Assembly: GCA_905182985.1 (NCBI GenBank)
Contig: CAJJDN010000127.1
Span: 246,844-310,843, forward strand
DNA: 64,000 nt
DNA from: Paramecium sonneborni
Taxonomy: Eukaryota > Ciliophora > Oligohymenophorea > Peniculida > Parameciidae
Direction of reading: 5' to 3'
The notes beneath the pieces were generated by a model. The model was not told where the DNA came from and searched no databases. It saw only the letters and a list, made by a program, of their open reading frames with translations. Each line of letters begins with the position of its first letter. Position 1 is the first letter of the stretch. Shown in pieces: positions 48,947 through 61,610 of this stretch. A program made the translations under genes and the position numbers.

Positions 48947-50398
48947 TCAAAAAAGTTATTAATAAAATAAGATGTAACCTTATTATTATTATACATCGAT
49001 CTTATTGGCTTATTTAATACGTTAATCATTAAATAACCACCATTTATTTTATCTTCTTCCATATGAATAATAATGTCCTTATTCTAATGATCCAGAATGA
49101 ACTATTACTCCAATTAATTTATATTCTGTATTGCAGAAATTTGATTCAATTGAAAATTTAATTTATTATGTGATTTTAGTAGATTTTGGAAAAAACTTAA
49201 ATCTCTTTAAATGTAATATAAGATATCTAGGTAAATTTGTAATCTTTGTTTTTTTGACTGCTGTTTTTTTCTTATGACAATTATCACATTAATAATCTTA
49301 AATTATTTCATCTTTGAAAAAGTCTTCTAATGATTAATTTACAGTAGTAACTTTTGTCAGTGCTAATGATAAAGTCAGAAACTCTTCTGAAATTGGTGAC
49401 TTATGTTTACAATTTCTACATATTAATTCACTTAATATTTATCCTTTTAGATACTTCTTTATAATATTTTCAATTTTAGGTTGCTATTTTTATTCACATT
49501 CTTTATTTAATTCTAATATTTCATCTTCCATCATTGTTATTAAATATAAAAGAAACTCTTATGCATCATGTTATTATTTTGGATTAAACTTTTTACTTAT
49601 TGTTGTTCTTAAAGTATTAATTTTTATATAATCACTTTATGTTTCACGTATTTACAATAACATGTCTTTATATCCTCTACAATATAACATTTTCTATTCA
49701 TTATGTCTATTAATACTGTTTAATATAAAATGATTAAATTCTTAAATGCCCATTAAACATTAAAGAATTGAATGCATATAACAATAGAATAATTCATTCT
49801 TTAATCCTTTTAATGGAATTTCGGATGGATACTCATATTATGAAATACTAGATTATATACTTATATCAGCTGATTTTGCTCTATCAATAGTTGATGATAT
49901 ATTTGAAACTGGAGAAAGTGGTATTTTATCTTCCAATATTTCAGGACCTCCACCATATTCTTCTACTAAAAATCTCCAAACTGTATCTGTCAATACAAAA
50001 TAATCACGATTACGAATTGGCTCTTTTATTTGTAATAAACTTGTATTATCTATTGGACCAGGTAATGTATTTGAATTTTCATATAAATAATTTGTGTATT
50101 TCCATGCCCAACTTCCATTTAATCTATAAAAATCTGGTTCATAATTCTTTTTTATATTAACTAATCTTTTTATTAACTAACATTCTAATTCTCTTCTTGC
50201 ATTCCCTTAAGAATGTCTGAATTATAATAGTAGCCCTAGAATTTATGGTCCTTCTATTGAAAATGACGGAGCTTTTTTAGGAGGAAACTATGGTACATGT
50301 TAATTTATCGAACTGCTTTTGTTATACTATTTATTACATTACTTATCTTCCTCATTTAAATTTTCACTATTATTCTCACTCTCTCTAAATTGTTGCAT
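48947..50398 (-). CDS. Ubiquitin-specific protease with N-terminal DUSP domain
   Basis: A single frame of exactly 484 codons without introns. Residues about 85-155 form a DUSP domain (YEPDFYRLNGSWAWKYTNYL ... DYFVLTDTVWRFLVEEYGG). The USP core follows: Cys box GLKNELFYCYMHSILQCL, QQHDAQEFLLYLI, zinc-type pairs ICRNCKHKS and YQCDNCHKKK, LPRYLILHLKRFKF, and His box QGHYYSYGRR ... WWLFNDQRI. The catalytic Cys, His and acidic residue are present. The usual GNTC is LFYC and the Asn after CYM is His, so the active-site loop is unusual. Removes ubiquitin from proteins in cytosol or nucleus. Confidence 0.92.
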
Positions 50399-51707
50399 TT
50401 AATATATAAATTTAATAACAATATAATAAATACCAAAAACAAATCAAAACTTTTATTTTATTTTTTATCTTTAAAACCCTTTTATTTAACATATAATAAG
50501 AATTAAAAACTCAAGTTTCCAAATATAATTAAATCTAACCAATTAATAGAAAACAAAAATTGTTTTATTTTAAAAAGAAAAAACAACATTGCAACATCAT
50601 ATAATCCAACCATTATACATCAAAAAAATTGAAGAATAATTATGTAATTTTTAAAATATTTATAAAAAATTACTTAGAAGCTTGAATTGAGCTAATTTTA
50701 AATTCCAAAATTCATTGAATACTAAATCATTATGTATCCAATTTAATTATAGCAAGCTTATGAATTCGTTTATTTATAACGCATTCCTTTTATCATCAAT
50801 TTGTTAAACTAAATGTGGTTTTCAGTTTAAAATTTTAAATTAATGCATAAATAAAAAAAAATAATTAAGGTAAAAATTTAAACTTTAATAGAAGTAGCAA
50901 AATAATCATCTATTTTGTGATAAAATTTATAAACTAGTATTATGATATTATATATCAGTAATTATTGTTTAACATTTTATCAAACAGTGATCTTAAACTT
51001 AATAATATCGGTATTAAGATTTGAAAAATAATTATAATTAATTATTAGAGATTTTAAGGATTTATTCTAATCTTTTCATAACTCTATCACTAATCTTTGA
51101 GAGATTCAAAAAAGTGGGATTTAAGTCAAAAAATATTGTAAAGCTCCAAATTTTCTTTGTATAATACAATTTTGGCTGATCAGTTTACTCTAAAACAAAA
51201 ATTGAAAAAATAAAAAAAAAATAAAATAAAAAAATACCTGAAAATGAAATCTTTACAAATATTTTATTTTCTTGATTAACCTCATTATCATATTGATAAA
51301 GAATAGTTTCGGCTATTTGATATTTGGTAAGTATGAAAAAATAGAATATATAAGCTTCTACAGACCTTTTTAAATATCATAAAATTATTTATTGTTTTGG
51401 TGAGCTTTTAAATTAAGAAATTTTTGATTTTTAAGCATTCTTTTATTTTTAATGAAGTAATTTATTATAATAAAATTAATAATGGTCAAGTGAGTTCTTG
51501 AAACATTTTGATATTTATTGATGGTGTTTCAGAGACAGACGATTAGAATTAGCTTAGCTTTATTGTCTAAAATATTATTTAATATCATTTATTTAATTAG
51601 TACTGAAAATTTGATAAAATATAAAAAAGAGATATATAGTTGAATGAACTTGAATCACAGTAAAAAATAAAGATAAAATAGTTTATCATCTTAATTAAAT
51701 CATAATC
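50399..51707. other. Long A+T-rich region without a recognised gene
   Basis: About 1.3 kb between the ubiquitin protease start and the 3' end of the second pseudokinase. All frames are low-complexity with no domain, repeat array or RNA gene that I can support. Long for a Paramecium spacer, so a missed or decayed gene is possible. Confidence 0.45.
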
Positions 51708-52923
51708 TCATAATCTTTTTTTGAATTTTATGGTTGGTTTGACAGTTTAAATATTTGAATTCTTACCAAAAATGATGAATTCTTCAATATCTTAATGGTA
51801 TTGTTTTTATATAGTTTATTTAGATAGATATTCTTTATGAGAAATTGAAAATAGTTTATGTTGAAGTAATTCTGAAGGCTATGGTCGTTTTTGTGGATCT
51901 TATTCTAATAATTATGAAATGAAATCACTCAAAATAGAATCAAATGCATTAAGTCTTTTTAAATCAAGATCATTTTTTGGATGATTGAGTGACATTTCTT
52001 TTTAAGTTTTACCAAAAGGATTGTATCCAATTAATCTAATATTAGATTGAAAATATATACAATTGATAGAGTGAAATTCCAGCTTGATATATATTAGTTT
52101 TAGTAGTGAGTTTCGAATTAAGTTTAAAATATTCAGGAGGAGAATATCCAATGTTTACACATCTAAATTATTAATAATGAATGTTTACAATCGTCTATCT
52201 TCATTATTTAATTAATAATAGGCTTAGTAATAAGAAGCCAAAACAATATCTTAAGAATTTGGATTAATATAAAGATTTTTTAAATCTAGACCTGGGTGAA
52301 TGATTCCTTTTTCATCCAAAGCTATTAATACTATTGAGTTTTATATTGTAATTTTTTACATAATACTAATTAGTGTGCTATGTGAGACATAAAACAAGGG
52401 TTATCTAATTGAGTGTTATTATAATATAGAGATAATTTTATTAAATCTTTATTTGTATAAATGTAAGAATATTCTGCTCCATCTTGGTACAAAGCATCTA
52501 CTTGTATGAATTAAGGTATAGATGTTATATGTAAGTCTTTTATAATTTAAATTTCTTCAGGAACATATTTCTCTCTATCATATGTAACCTCAGAGTAGAA
52601 TGACATGTCTAAATTATTATTCATTTATGGATATATAACATGTTCATAGTATTATTTTTGTCTACTCTAGTCGAATATTGATTTCAACTAGTAAATATTA
52701 ATTCCTAATTTACTTGATAATCATGTTTTTCTTTTAGTATTTCAAGTGTTTTATGAGATGTTCCCTTCTTAAAAATATACTTTCCAGCACAGAATTTATA
52801 TATACATAATAAATCATCCGCATTCCCAAAAATAAAATACTTAGTTTCCTCATATTCAATGATGAAATTTAGATTTTTTTCAAGTCCAGCATTTAATTCC
52901 TCAAAAAAACAATTCCAGTCCAT
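51708..52923 (-). CDS. Pseudokinase, 369 residues
   Basis: Four introns of 26, 29, 26 and 25 nt give exactly 370 codons from ATG 52923 (MDWNCFFEELNAGLEK). The C-lobe is kinase-like: VLLLIALDEKGIIHPGLDLKN holds the catalytic-loop position (HRDLKPEN becomes HPGLDLKN), then YINPNSQDIVLASYY where DFG should be, NIGYSPPEYF for APE, TKTNIYQAGISLYQLLIG and LLEQDPQKRPQPSELLQH. No glycine loop or clear VAIK Lys is visible in the divergent N-lobe. Loss of the HRD Asp and DFG argues for a non-catalytic role. Distinct in sequence from the pseudokinase at 42689. Confidence 0.8.
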
Positions 52924-55183
52924 TAAAATGGAATTGTTCCCAAACAGAAATACTTAAATCATTCTACTATCAGGATCCTACATTCATTAAAACTATTTAC
53001 CACTATTTTTAAACCTACAGAAGTTTCGTGAATGCTAATAAACTTCGAATTTAATTTTTATTTCATTGATTAGTTCATTTATAAGCTAGGTTATTACATT
53101 GACTTTATTTATTTTTTTAATTACAAGATACATATAGTTTATAATTCCTCGGTTTTCTATTTTTTTGCATCTACTTTTTATCTATAAAACATATCTATCA
53201 ACTCATTTATCAATAGATTATAGATAAAACTGCATTATATAGTTGATAAATTGTTGTCTTTCATTTAATCAATTATAGTGATATATACATTAAATTCTAA
53301 ACTTTAACTAATTTTTTAAAACACAAATTAGCTTATCAATTTTTCATTTCAAAAAAAATTAAGACTTTTTTAATACATCCAGAAATAAGAAAATAAATAT
53401 AAAATTTTACTATTCCTATTAGTATAAAAGTTTATTTGATGAATATAATAGAATCTCATAATTAAATTTGTTATTAATTATAATTTTTGATTCATGAATA
53501 ATTTAAGAATTTTTATGATTAAATATTTTACTTACTTTAAAATCTTCAAATAAATCACTAAAGATAACATATGAATGCATAGTAAATAAGAAATCAAATT
53601 TTTTTATTCCAAGCAGTAATATTATCTTAAAAATAAGATAAAATTTTAATTATATTATTCCTGACTTTCCTATGCTTAATAAAACTACTCTAATATTAAA
53701 ACATGATGTAGATTATTAAGGTCTTATTGTTTAAGATGATAGATTGTTGCCATTTATATATATAGAGTTATTTCTTTGTTTTTATTATTGATAAATTTAT
53801 TACAAAAAAAGAATAATCCTCATTTGAGTCCAAAATGGCAATGATTTTATTATTATTTCAACATCATATCTTTCCACAAGGAATCTCCAACAATAATGTA
53901 TTAATCATAATTACTTCCTTCCTATTATTTGAAGCCGCTAAAATTCTTAATCAACTTTTGTTTTTAAAAAACTAAATATTTTAACAAGATTAAATAAGAG
54001 TCGATGAGAAAATAAAATAGATAGCTTATACTTAATTATTTATAGCTAATGTTTTGTTTAATCTGAGATTCTAAAGATTAGAAATTATGTACTGTTTATA
54101 ATTTAATTCTAAATATATTGCTAGTTAGCTTAAATTTATTTGTCTTTTTTCTTGTTTTTATCTCATAAATTATTCTGAATGGTTTTTATTAGTTGTATTG
54201 GTACCATATCCACAATGTCTATTTATAATATTTAACTGATGAAGAAATACTCATTTCTAGCTCTAAATTTTATCTTATTCAACTTTAGAAAAGCAACAAC
54301 AGTTATCATTTAGTCTAAGCTCCCACTTTTGGAAACAAAATTAGAATTTTAAAACTCTACATTATAATAATTAAAAGGATAAATTACATTATAATACTAA
54401 TTAATAATCAAAACAAAGCAGCAGCAAAATATAAATAAATTTCATTGAATTCCTTGATTTTTTTGAATAAGGTCTTATCTGTCTAATAAAATCAATTACA
54501 ACGAAGAGAAAAAGCAATTAAAAGCATTAAATTTGAAAAGTATTAAAAAAAAATAATCCAGCTTGTTTTTAAACTTTCACTTAGATTACTGACATTTTAC
54601 ATGCTTTCATTAAAATTTTAATAAAAAAACAAGAAGAAAAATTTATATAAATTAATAGCTTAATTTCTTAACAAATTTAGTAATTCTATTTAAATTTCAG
54701 ATTACCTTACTCATTATCTCATCACTTAATTAAGTCTGCTAACTAGAAATTAAAATATCATTTTGCCATTTATTCCTTACAAAAAAACTATCAATAGTTT
54801 TATTGTTAGTTACTTTTTAATTGTTATATTCTTAAATATTAAGTTATTAGTAAGGTTCAGTTTTTTTAGAGTTTCATCAAATTTGAGTACTTTAAAAATT
54901 AATAATTCACTAAATATGTTCTTTTTTTGTTAGATAAAATTGATTATTATGTTATACTTATTAATTCTATAGAAACAGATCTTAAATTTTCTTTGAATCT
55001 TGTATCAAGAAAAGTTTTTAATTCATTATAGTTCGAAATAGATATCACTCATAAAGTAATCTTCAAACCAAACCAAATGTATATAGAATGAATGTTTTTT
55101 TTGTTCTTTTGAGAAATTCATAATTTATGATAGTGCTAAAATCCATTAAATATTTAATTAACAAAAATTAATAAAAAAATATA
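52924..55183. other. Long A+T-rich region without a recognised gene
   Basis: About 2.3 kb with no coding-like frame that I can defend on either strand, the longest such stretch here. It separates the 5' end of the pseudokinase from the 3' end of the Fes1-like gene. A decayed gene or an unrecognised non-coding element is possible. Confidence 0.45.
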
Positions 55184-56200
55184 TCACAAAATTTATTTAC
55201 ATAAATTTATCTCTCCTTCATCCTTATCCTATTCTTTGATTAAATTTTCAAAATGAATTTTAATTATTTTTTTAAATTCTTCATCATCTTAAAATTTTAG
55301 TAATATTACAGAGCATTACAAAAATTGTATTCTTAGATCAGAGGTTTTAATAGAAGTATCAAATATGAATTTATTTGCATAATTGAGAAATTTCAAATCT
55401 ATCAATATTTTTTTGATAATGCCTTTATACTTTTTATTTTCAGGTAATTCATTAGATTTTAATAGTTCATCATTAATATCAGTTGTCAGATTATAATTCT
55501 TTTTATCTTATTATTTAATTGATTATCCTGCAGTATTTGAAAATTTAGATAAGTCATGATAAGTTTTATGCAATTGATCATCATAATATAAAAGATCTCT
55601 AAATAAATTAGCAATTTTTTCAATACATCTATTGGAATCTAAATGATTTAATAAAATATTTAATCCATTCATATCAATAAACTTTCTTTTATTTTTTAAA
55701 CATTCACCTCTTATCATACTTGATAAGGCACTAACAAGTTGTTCTTTTAATTTTAAATTTTATATTTTTTCTATTTGAAGTAACAGTTAAAGATAATTAT
55801 TTTAACCACAGAACTCTTAAACAAAGGCATTATTTTGATTGCAATTTTAAATTATCTTTAAAATTTATAATTTGATGGAATCAAACTTACTTGTTTGAAA
55901 ATAGTTGAACATTAAACTTAGCCCACCTATTTTGCAAAAATCATTTGCCCTATCCAATGCATCTAATAATTCCATTAATTATTCAAACCATTCCAATCTT
56001 TGTTGTTCTTCATCTTCTTATTCTGGTTTAGCTATTTTGTCTAACAAATCTTTTATCATTTAAAATTCATCAACAGAATAGCTTTACAATGCTTCACATA
56101 ACCATTTCTTAGTTTCTTCATCCATAGGCTTTATTGAAGTATCAAATTTCTCTCCTTTCTTTTAATCAATAGACCAAGCAAGTAATCCAGTCCAATCCAT
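55184..56200 (-). CDS. Fes1/HspBP1-type Hsp70 nucleotide exchange factor
   Basis: One intron-free frame of exactly 339 codons. The N-terminus has the family signature: WTGLLAWSIDQKKG, then MDEETKKWLCEALQSYSVDE, LMELLDALDRANDFCKIGGL. Armadillo-like repeats follow (LQILKIIQNCNQNNAFVQEF, KEQLVSALSSMIRGECLKN, FIDMNGLNILLNHLDS). Fes1/HspBP1 wraps the Hsp70 nucleotide-binding domain and speeds ADP release in cytosolic protein folding and degradation. Length near the family's usual size. The C-terminal 100 residues are Lys/Glu-rich helix. Confidence 0.92.
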
Positions 56201-56479
56201 TATTTAATAATTGTATTAGCATAATTAATTTTATAATTTAAATGAGATTGTATTAAATTCTAGAAGATTCTTTTTATAGAACTTTAAGATTTTATTCTAG
56301 AATCATAAATTCATGATAATTTATTTGTTATAGTTCAAAATTTTGGAATTTTCTAAATATAGTAGAAAACCTAATAATTAGATAAAAAATAATCATTATC
56401 GTTATTATAATTTTTTAATTAGTTCTTTTAAAAAGGATTATTAAACCAAATAAAATAAAAATTACATCAGTTTTTTATT

Positions 56480-57200
56480 TAAGATTATTAGACTCTAATT
56501 CAATAAACTATTCTTTTTTTATATAGAAATTAACTATTTTGTCGAAGTATCCTGCAGTCAAATAAGTTTTACATTTCTTCTGTAATCATTTGAACAATAT
56601 ATATCTTTATTCATCATTTTTAGGAATAAATTCAACTCCTCCAAATAAGAAGAATCCATCGATATTTTCAATTTTCCCTTGATGCCATTCATCATCTTTT
56701 TGAGAAATTGCTCTATATGATACTCCTACTTATAAATCATTGTATTAATTTATTAAGGAATACATAGTGATCTAGTATAATAATAATAATTATGAATTCT
56801 AATAGTAACTTTATCTTACAAGAATATATCTTTTAATCCATCCCATAAAAAGTTGGATCTAAAGCATATCCAACTGTAATATTTCTTTATTATATTGACA
56901 TGAAAGAATATTTTATCTTACTAATGAATTTATATTCAATTGTATTATCTTCTTGACTTTAATTTGATATTTATCTTTTTTTATGGTATTATATTTTCTC
57001 TTCTATCCCAAATATCATAATGATATTTATCAACATTAATTGTTTAGTATGTTTGTATACCTCCATAATATTTATTTCTTTTTCAATTATATATTAATTT
57101 ATACAGTGTATCTTTTCCACAACAATTTTCTTTTATTATCTAATCATTAAAATTTCACAATTAATGATCTAAAAGTAATTCTTTATATTTATAATTTGTA
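56480..57200 (-). CDS. Coding-like region, several short exons, unresolved
   Basis: Minus-strand segments in shifting frames look real: NKYYGGIQTYQTINVDKYHY near 57060, ITVGYALDPTFYGMDQKIYS near 56850, and GVSYRAISQKDDEWHQGKIE continuing as FFLFGGVEFIPKNDEQR near 56650. It ends IELESNNLK near TGA about 56480. Paired Cys (NCCGKD) occur at the start. Introns must separate these pieces but I could not fix them. No family assigned. Confidence 0.45.
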
Positions 57201-57391
57201 TATATTAAAATAATTATTTAAATGCATAACTAAATTATTACTAACAACTTTAGTAAATAATTGAATAAATTTATAGAATACTTTTAAGTTGGATTTGATT
57301 TCTCTATAAGATTAGTTTGAATTGTATTTGCATATAATTATAATATGCAATCAACTTTAAATTTTATCAATTTTACTCATATTAATTTTAA

Positions 57392-58283
57392 TCAATCATT
57401 CAAATAGGCTTCACTCAATTTTGGATTGATATAAACAGGCTAACCTAATTTTTTTTTCCAAATATTGCACAAATTTCTCATCAACATACAAACTGTCATT
57501 GGACCTACTCCTCCTGGAACTGGAGTTATAATTGATGCTTAATGTTTCACAATATCAAAATCTACATCTCCTACTATCTTACCTTTCTTTTCACCTTATG
57601 AAATCCCTACATCAATTACTATAGCTCCTTATTTAACATTTCTTACGAGTTTTGGTTATCCAGCAGCACTTATTACTATATCTGCATTCATTATATGTTC
57701 ATCTAACTTTTATGTTTCTCTATGACATACAGTCACTGTTGCATTCCTTTTTTATAACAGCAAAGATAAAGGTAATCCAACCAAAAAACTTCGACCTATC
57801 ATTGTTACTCTCTTTCCAACCACATTTATATCATAATAATCCAAAATCTATAACACTGCTGCTGGAGTGCATGGTAACATCTCACATAATTCACCATATA
57901 CTAAAATTCTTTATAAATTATGCATATGTAAACAATCTACATCTTTCTCATATGGAATTGAATGTATTATGTCCAATTTGTTTAGATGTTATGGTAATGG
58001 TAACTATCAATATTTTAATTATTTAAAATACTTACACTAATATCCCATCATGATCCATTTATTTTATGTGTTTTATCAATTAATCCTATCCGACATTCTC
58101 TTTAAAATTAAATACTTCTGCATCAACATTTATTTCCTAACATGCTTTTAATTTTCTATTCACATAAGATTTCGATGCAGGTGAATCTCCTACTAAACAA
58201 ATTCCTAATTTTGGCTTTATTTTTGAACTTATACGAAGAGTTTACAATATTTAATTAGCTAATTGATTACCATTAAAAATCAT
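57392..58283 (-). CDS. folD: Bifunctional methylenetetrahydrofolate dehydrogenase/cyclohydrolase (FolD/MTHFD)
   Basis: One 28-nt intron gives exactly 288 codons, 287 residues, the usual FolD size. Motifs in order: [13 protein letters not shown] with catalytic Tyr and Lys, [56 protein letters not shown] for the nucleotide-binding fold, [29 protein letters not shown], then GDVDF and [11 protein letters not shown]. It interconverts methylene-, methenyl- and formyl-tetrahydrofolate for one-carbon metabolism. The short dehydrogenase/cyclohydrolase form is present; no formyl-THF synthetase domain. No obvious mitochondrial presequence, so probably cytosolic. Confidence 0.95.
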
Positions 58284-58465
58284 TTTAATTTATTTTTACT
58301 ACCAAAATGGCTATAAACAAAAAGGTTTCTTTTTTTTAAAAATATTTTTGTTGTGGAACTTAGTCAGACATCTAAGAACCTAAAACAACACTCAACACAT
58401 ATATTTTAACAACCACAATATTTGAATATTGGAAATCCAATAAAAAGGATCCAATATTCTATTCA

Positions 58466-58819
58466 ATGTCATTATTGGATGGTTTTTATCAAGATAAGTC
58501 TAAAAAGATTAAAACATTACATCCACTTAAGGATCTAATTTTTAGTGAGACTCTTACAAAAATTACACTATTTTCATGTCCAATATGTTTTCGATATTTT
58601 AATTGTAAATATGATATATCTAAAATTTTAGTCATCTTGTCATCGTCTTGTTGTGCAAATTACATATGTCATATTTGTGCCTTTGAATTTTAAAGACCAA
58701 ATTGTCATTTTTGTTAAAATGAATCCTGTAATTATAATGATGCTGATTTAAATTCATAAAAAATATACACTGATTCATAGGGTTTATAGTTATATGCCTT
58801 ATAATTACAAAAAACTTGA
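58466..58819 (+). CDS. RING-like zinc-finger protein, 117 residues
   Basis: One frame of 118 codons from ATG 58466. A cysteine/histidine cluster reads FSCPICFRYF, about 25 residues, then SSCCANYICHICAFEF and NCHFC. The spacing CxxC ... CC ... CxHxC ... CxxC is RING-like, suggesting an E3 ligase or zinc-binding scaffold. The first half of the finger is longer than usual. The next gene starts 47 bp downstream on the same strand in another frame; a joined gene through a missed intron is possible. Confidence 0.6.
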
Positions 58820-58866
58820 TTCAATTTAATTTTATCATACTAATTAATTAAATTTTAAATTAAATT

Positions 58867-60426
58867 ATGTTATTCGAATACCCTTAACAACCTGCCTTTA
58901 TTTAAAAATATGAACTCATTAAACAATTTTTTATTCAGCTCCAATAAGTGAGACAATGTGAATCACAATCTTAGAAAATAGATAGATAATCAGAAATAGA
59001 TAAATAAAATTCAAAAGAATAAATAACTGAGGAATCACTTAAGTACGATGATTCCACAACTTAAAGACAAATCCCTAAACAAAGAAGAGCTGTTTATATT
59101 ACAAAGAAATAAGAATAAAGGAAATCTAAAGAGGTCGCCCCAATTCCAATAAGACCATCTGATATTATGATGATTGAATAATAGAAAGAGAAAATTGATT
59201 AATTTTGTTAAGATAATAAGATTCTGTATGAAAACAATAAGGAATGCATGTATCTAATAAAGAAAATGGCGAAGATGATTAAGAAATTGAAACAATAAAC
59301 ATGTTAAGATCACTTAAATAGTATAGAACATTTATAATTGAAATTACGAATAAAAGATGCTGAAATTGCAAAAAAAAATGAATGTATTTAATAGATAAGA
59401 GAAAAATATACTTAAATGATTAAGGTTATTGAGGAACATACAATATAGGAGGAACAATAATGGCAAGAAATATAGGCATAATAAATTGAATTGGAGACAT
59501 AAAATTAATTTTTACGAAAATTGCTATCAGTAAATTTTAGCGATGAATAAATAAAATAATTGGAATCACAATAAAATGAAGTGGAATTATAATTTTTTGA
59601 TAATTTTTGTATTTCAAGGAAGGACTTAGACAAGTAAGCTATTTTGGAATATGAAAAGATGTTATAAAATAGGAAATCATAAATAGAATAGTAGTATGTT
59701 GATTGGAATATGGCTTAAATAAACTCTCATTATTAAAATCAATAACCAATGCATCAACCATTATAAGATTTGTATGCAGAAGAGAAGGAGATGATGATGA
59801 AAAAATAATCAAATTAATAAATGAGTAAAGAAGATAAATAGAGAATAATGGAAGACCTATTAAAACCAATAGCATCATCGAAATAATAATAGATAAATGT
59901 TCAAGAAGTGAAACAAAAGTAGTTAGATATACTTTCTGGATCATCATCAAATAGTTCAATATAAAAAAAGGAACAATCAGATTAATTTCAATAATAATAA
60001 CTATAATAATAATAATAGCCAAAGAAATTAGCAATAGATATTGATACAAAAGAGAGTATTCCTGGAGGAGTAGTAAAAGAGAGTTAAGGAGAGAATAAAT
60101 TGTCTACGAAAGAACAATTGTTAAGCTCATTAAATTAAGGCTGGGAGAAGTTGATATAGAAAACATCTCATTAAAAAAGATATTAAGAAACAGATGAGGA
60201 TAGTGATTAAGTTATTACTTACAATCCAAAAAGTCATATGTAAAATATAGAGTTAAAGAATAGGTTTACAAATTCTTAAACTATAATGTATGAAGGAGAT
60301 GATTATATGGAAGATGATGATGAAGATGAAGTTGTTTATTAAAACATCTTTAATTAATAGAGTAAATAATTATAGAAACCTACTCTTACTAAAACACAAA
60401 AGAATTAAGAACTATAATATTAGTGA
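58867..60426 (+). CDS. Coiled-coil, Gln-rich protein, 519 residues
   Basis: Uninterrupted frame of exactly 520 codons. A basic start (RAVYITKKQEQRKSKE) precedes a coiled coil (KKMAKMIKKLKQQTCQDHL, LRIKDAEIAKKNECIQQIR), a Gln-rich low-complexity middle, and an acidic C-terminal patch (MYEGDDYMEDDDEDEVV). Many Gln codons are TAA. No enzymatic domain; likely structural. If joined to the preceding RING-like frame it would be a RING/coiled-coil E3. Confidence 0.75.
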
Positions 60427-60465
60427 TGTTGTTGTGATTGACTAATTTTGTTTTTAAAAAGAATA

Positions 60466-61565
60466 TCATCTTCCAGACCATGAAGCAACTTATTTCTTGA
60501 ACATGATGATTACTTCATCCAAGATGGCATTCTCTTCTTGTCTCTTGGCTTTTGCTTCTGCATAATCAGCTCTCTTGGCTTCTAAATCAGCTTAAGCTTA
60601 ATCTAAAGCATCTTGAGATTCTTATAATATAATCTTTGATTTGGCTTATTAAGCAAAAGAAGCTTAGATTTACTAAACATATTCAGATTATAAATATTAC
60701 AGTGGCAGTTCTATCAGCAAATACTTATTTTCTTTCATATTCAACTTCTAATGAAGCAATTTCAGCTTCAGATAATGATACCCAACCTGCTAATTCCCAT
60801 GAAGCATTTATTTCATTTTATTTCAAATTTTCTAATGATGCTTCTAATTCAGATTCTAAACCTTCCAAAACACCCAAAACTCTTTCTGCTAATGTTTATC
60901 CATGTCCAGATGATTCTGAAGCCTAATTAATATATTTATTAAATATATACTTATTCTTCTTAAGCAAGTGCCAAGAAGGATTTGATTTAATGTTCTTAGA
61001 ATAAGTTGCTATATTGTTTCAATTTCTCAGCTACTGATTAAGCTTAGACTTAAGTGAATTCAAAAGAATCTCCATTTACGATGTATCCAGCAACATCTTA
61101 TTTAAGGAGTCTAATCACTTCCAAAGCTTCTTAGTTGTGTTTTATAGACTTAACAAACAATTAGTTTGAGAAGCATTAATTGTCTGAAAGTGTTTCAATT
61201 TTAGCAGCTATTGAGTCTCTTCTAGCTTCATTCCATGCCAAATAGTTTTTGGTTTATTAAAGAACGTTTTCATACTCAACTCTGTTTTCTACAGCTTATT
61301 GGAACAATTTTTGGTTCAAGGCTTTTATCTTACTGAATTATTCTATGGTTTAAGCACCAACCCATTCATCTGTTTCGTTCTTTTGGTCTGCTGCGAATTG
61401 AGCATCGATGTTTGATTACTTTAAGTCGTTAAGCAATCCAAACACTGTGTCAATGGCATCACTGGCCTTTGTTCCTGTTTAAAGTAAAGCCAAGATTTAA
61501 TCTTTTGTGCTTGTGGCATTTGAGACCACAGCCAATGCAAGAATGATAGCAATGATTCCTTTCAT
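60466..61565 (-). CDS. Trichocyst matrix protein
   Basis: Introns 60923-60950 and 60673-60700 (28 nt each) give exactly 348 codons, 347 residues, typical of this family. Signal peptide MKGIIAIILALAVVSNA. The mature part is all-helical and Glu/Gln/Ala-rich: QKLFQQAVENRVEYENVLQQ, YLAWNEARRDSIAAKIETL with a following lone Cys (SDNQCFSN), and a second half VLGVLEGLESELEASLENL, ending in AKAKRQEENAILDEVIIMF. These proteins are proteolytically processed and crystallise in trichocysts, the regulated secretory granules of Paramecium. Codon use is cleaner than neighbours, suggesting high expression. Confidence 0.9.
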
Positions 61566-61610
61566 TTATTTATTAACTAAAAAACGACACAAATCAAAAA
61601 CGATTTAATT

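Noticed and set aside
57652..58026. 124-residue plus-strand ORF
   Set aside because: Antisense shadow of FolD, which has complete family motifs on the minus strand.
59639..60049. 136-residue minus-strand ORF rich in Ile/Leu/Ser
   Set aside because: Antisense of the 519-residue coiled-coil gene, whose Gln/Asn codons read as Leu/Ile on the other strand.
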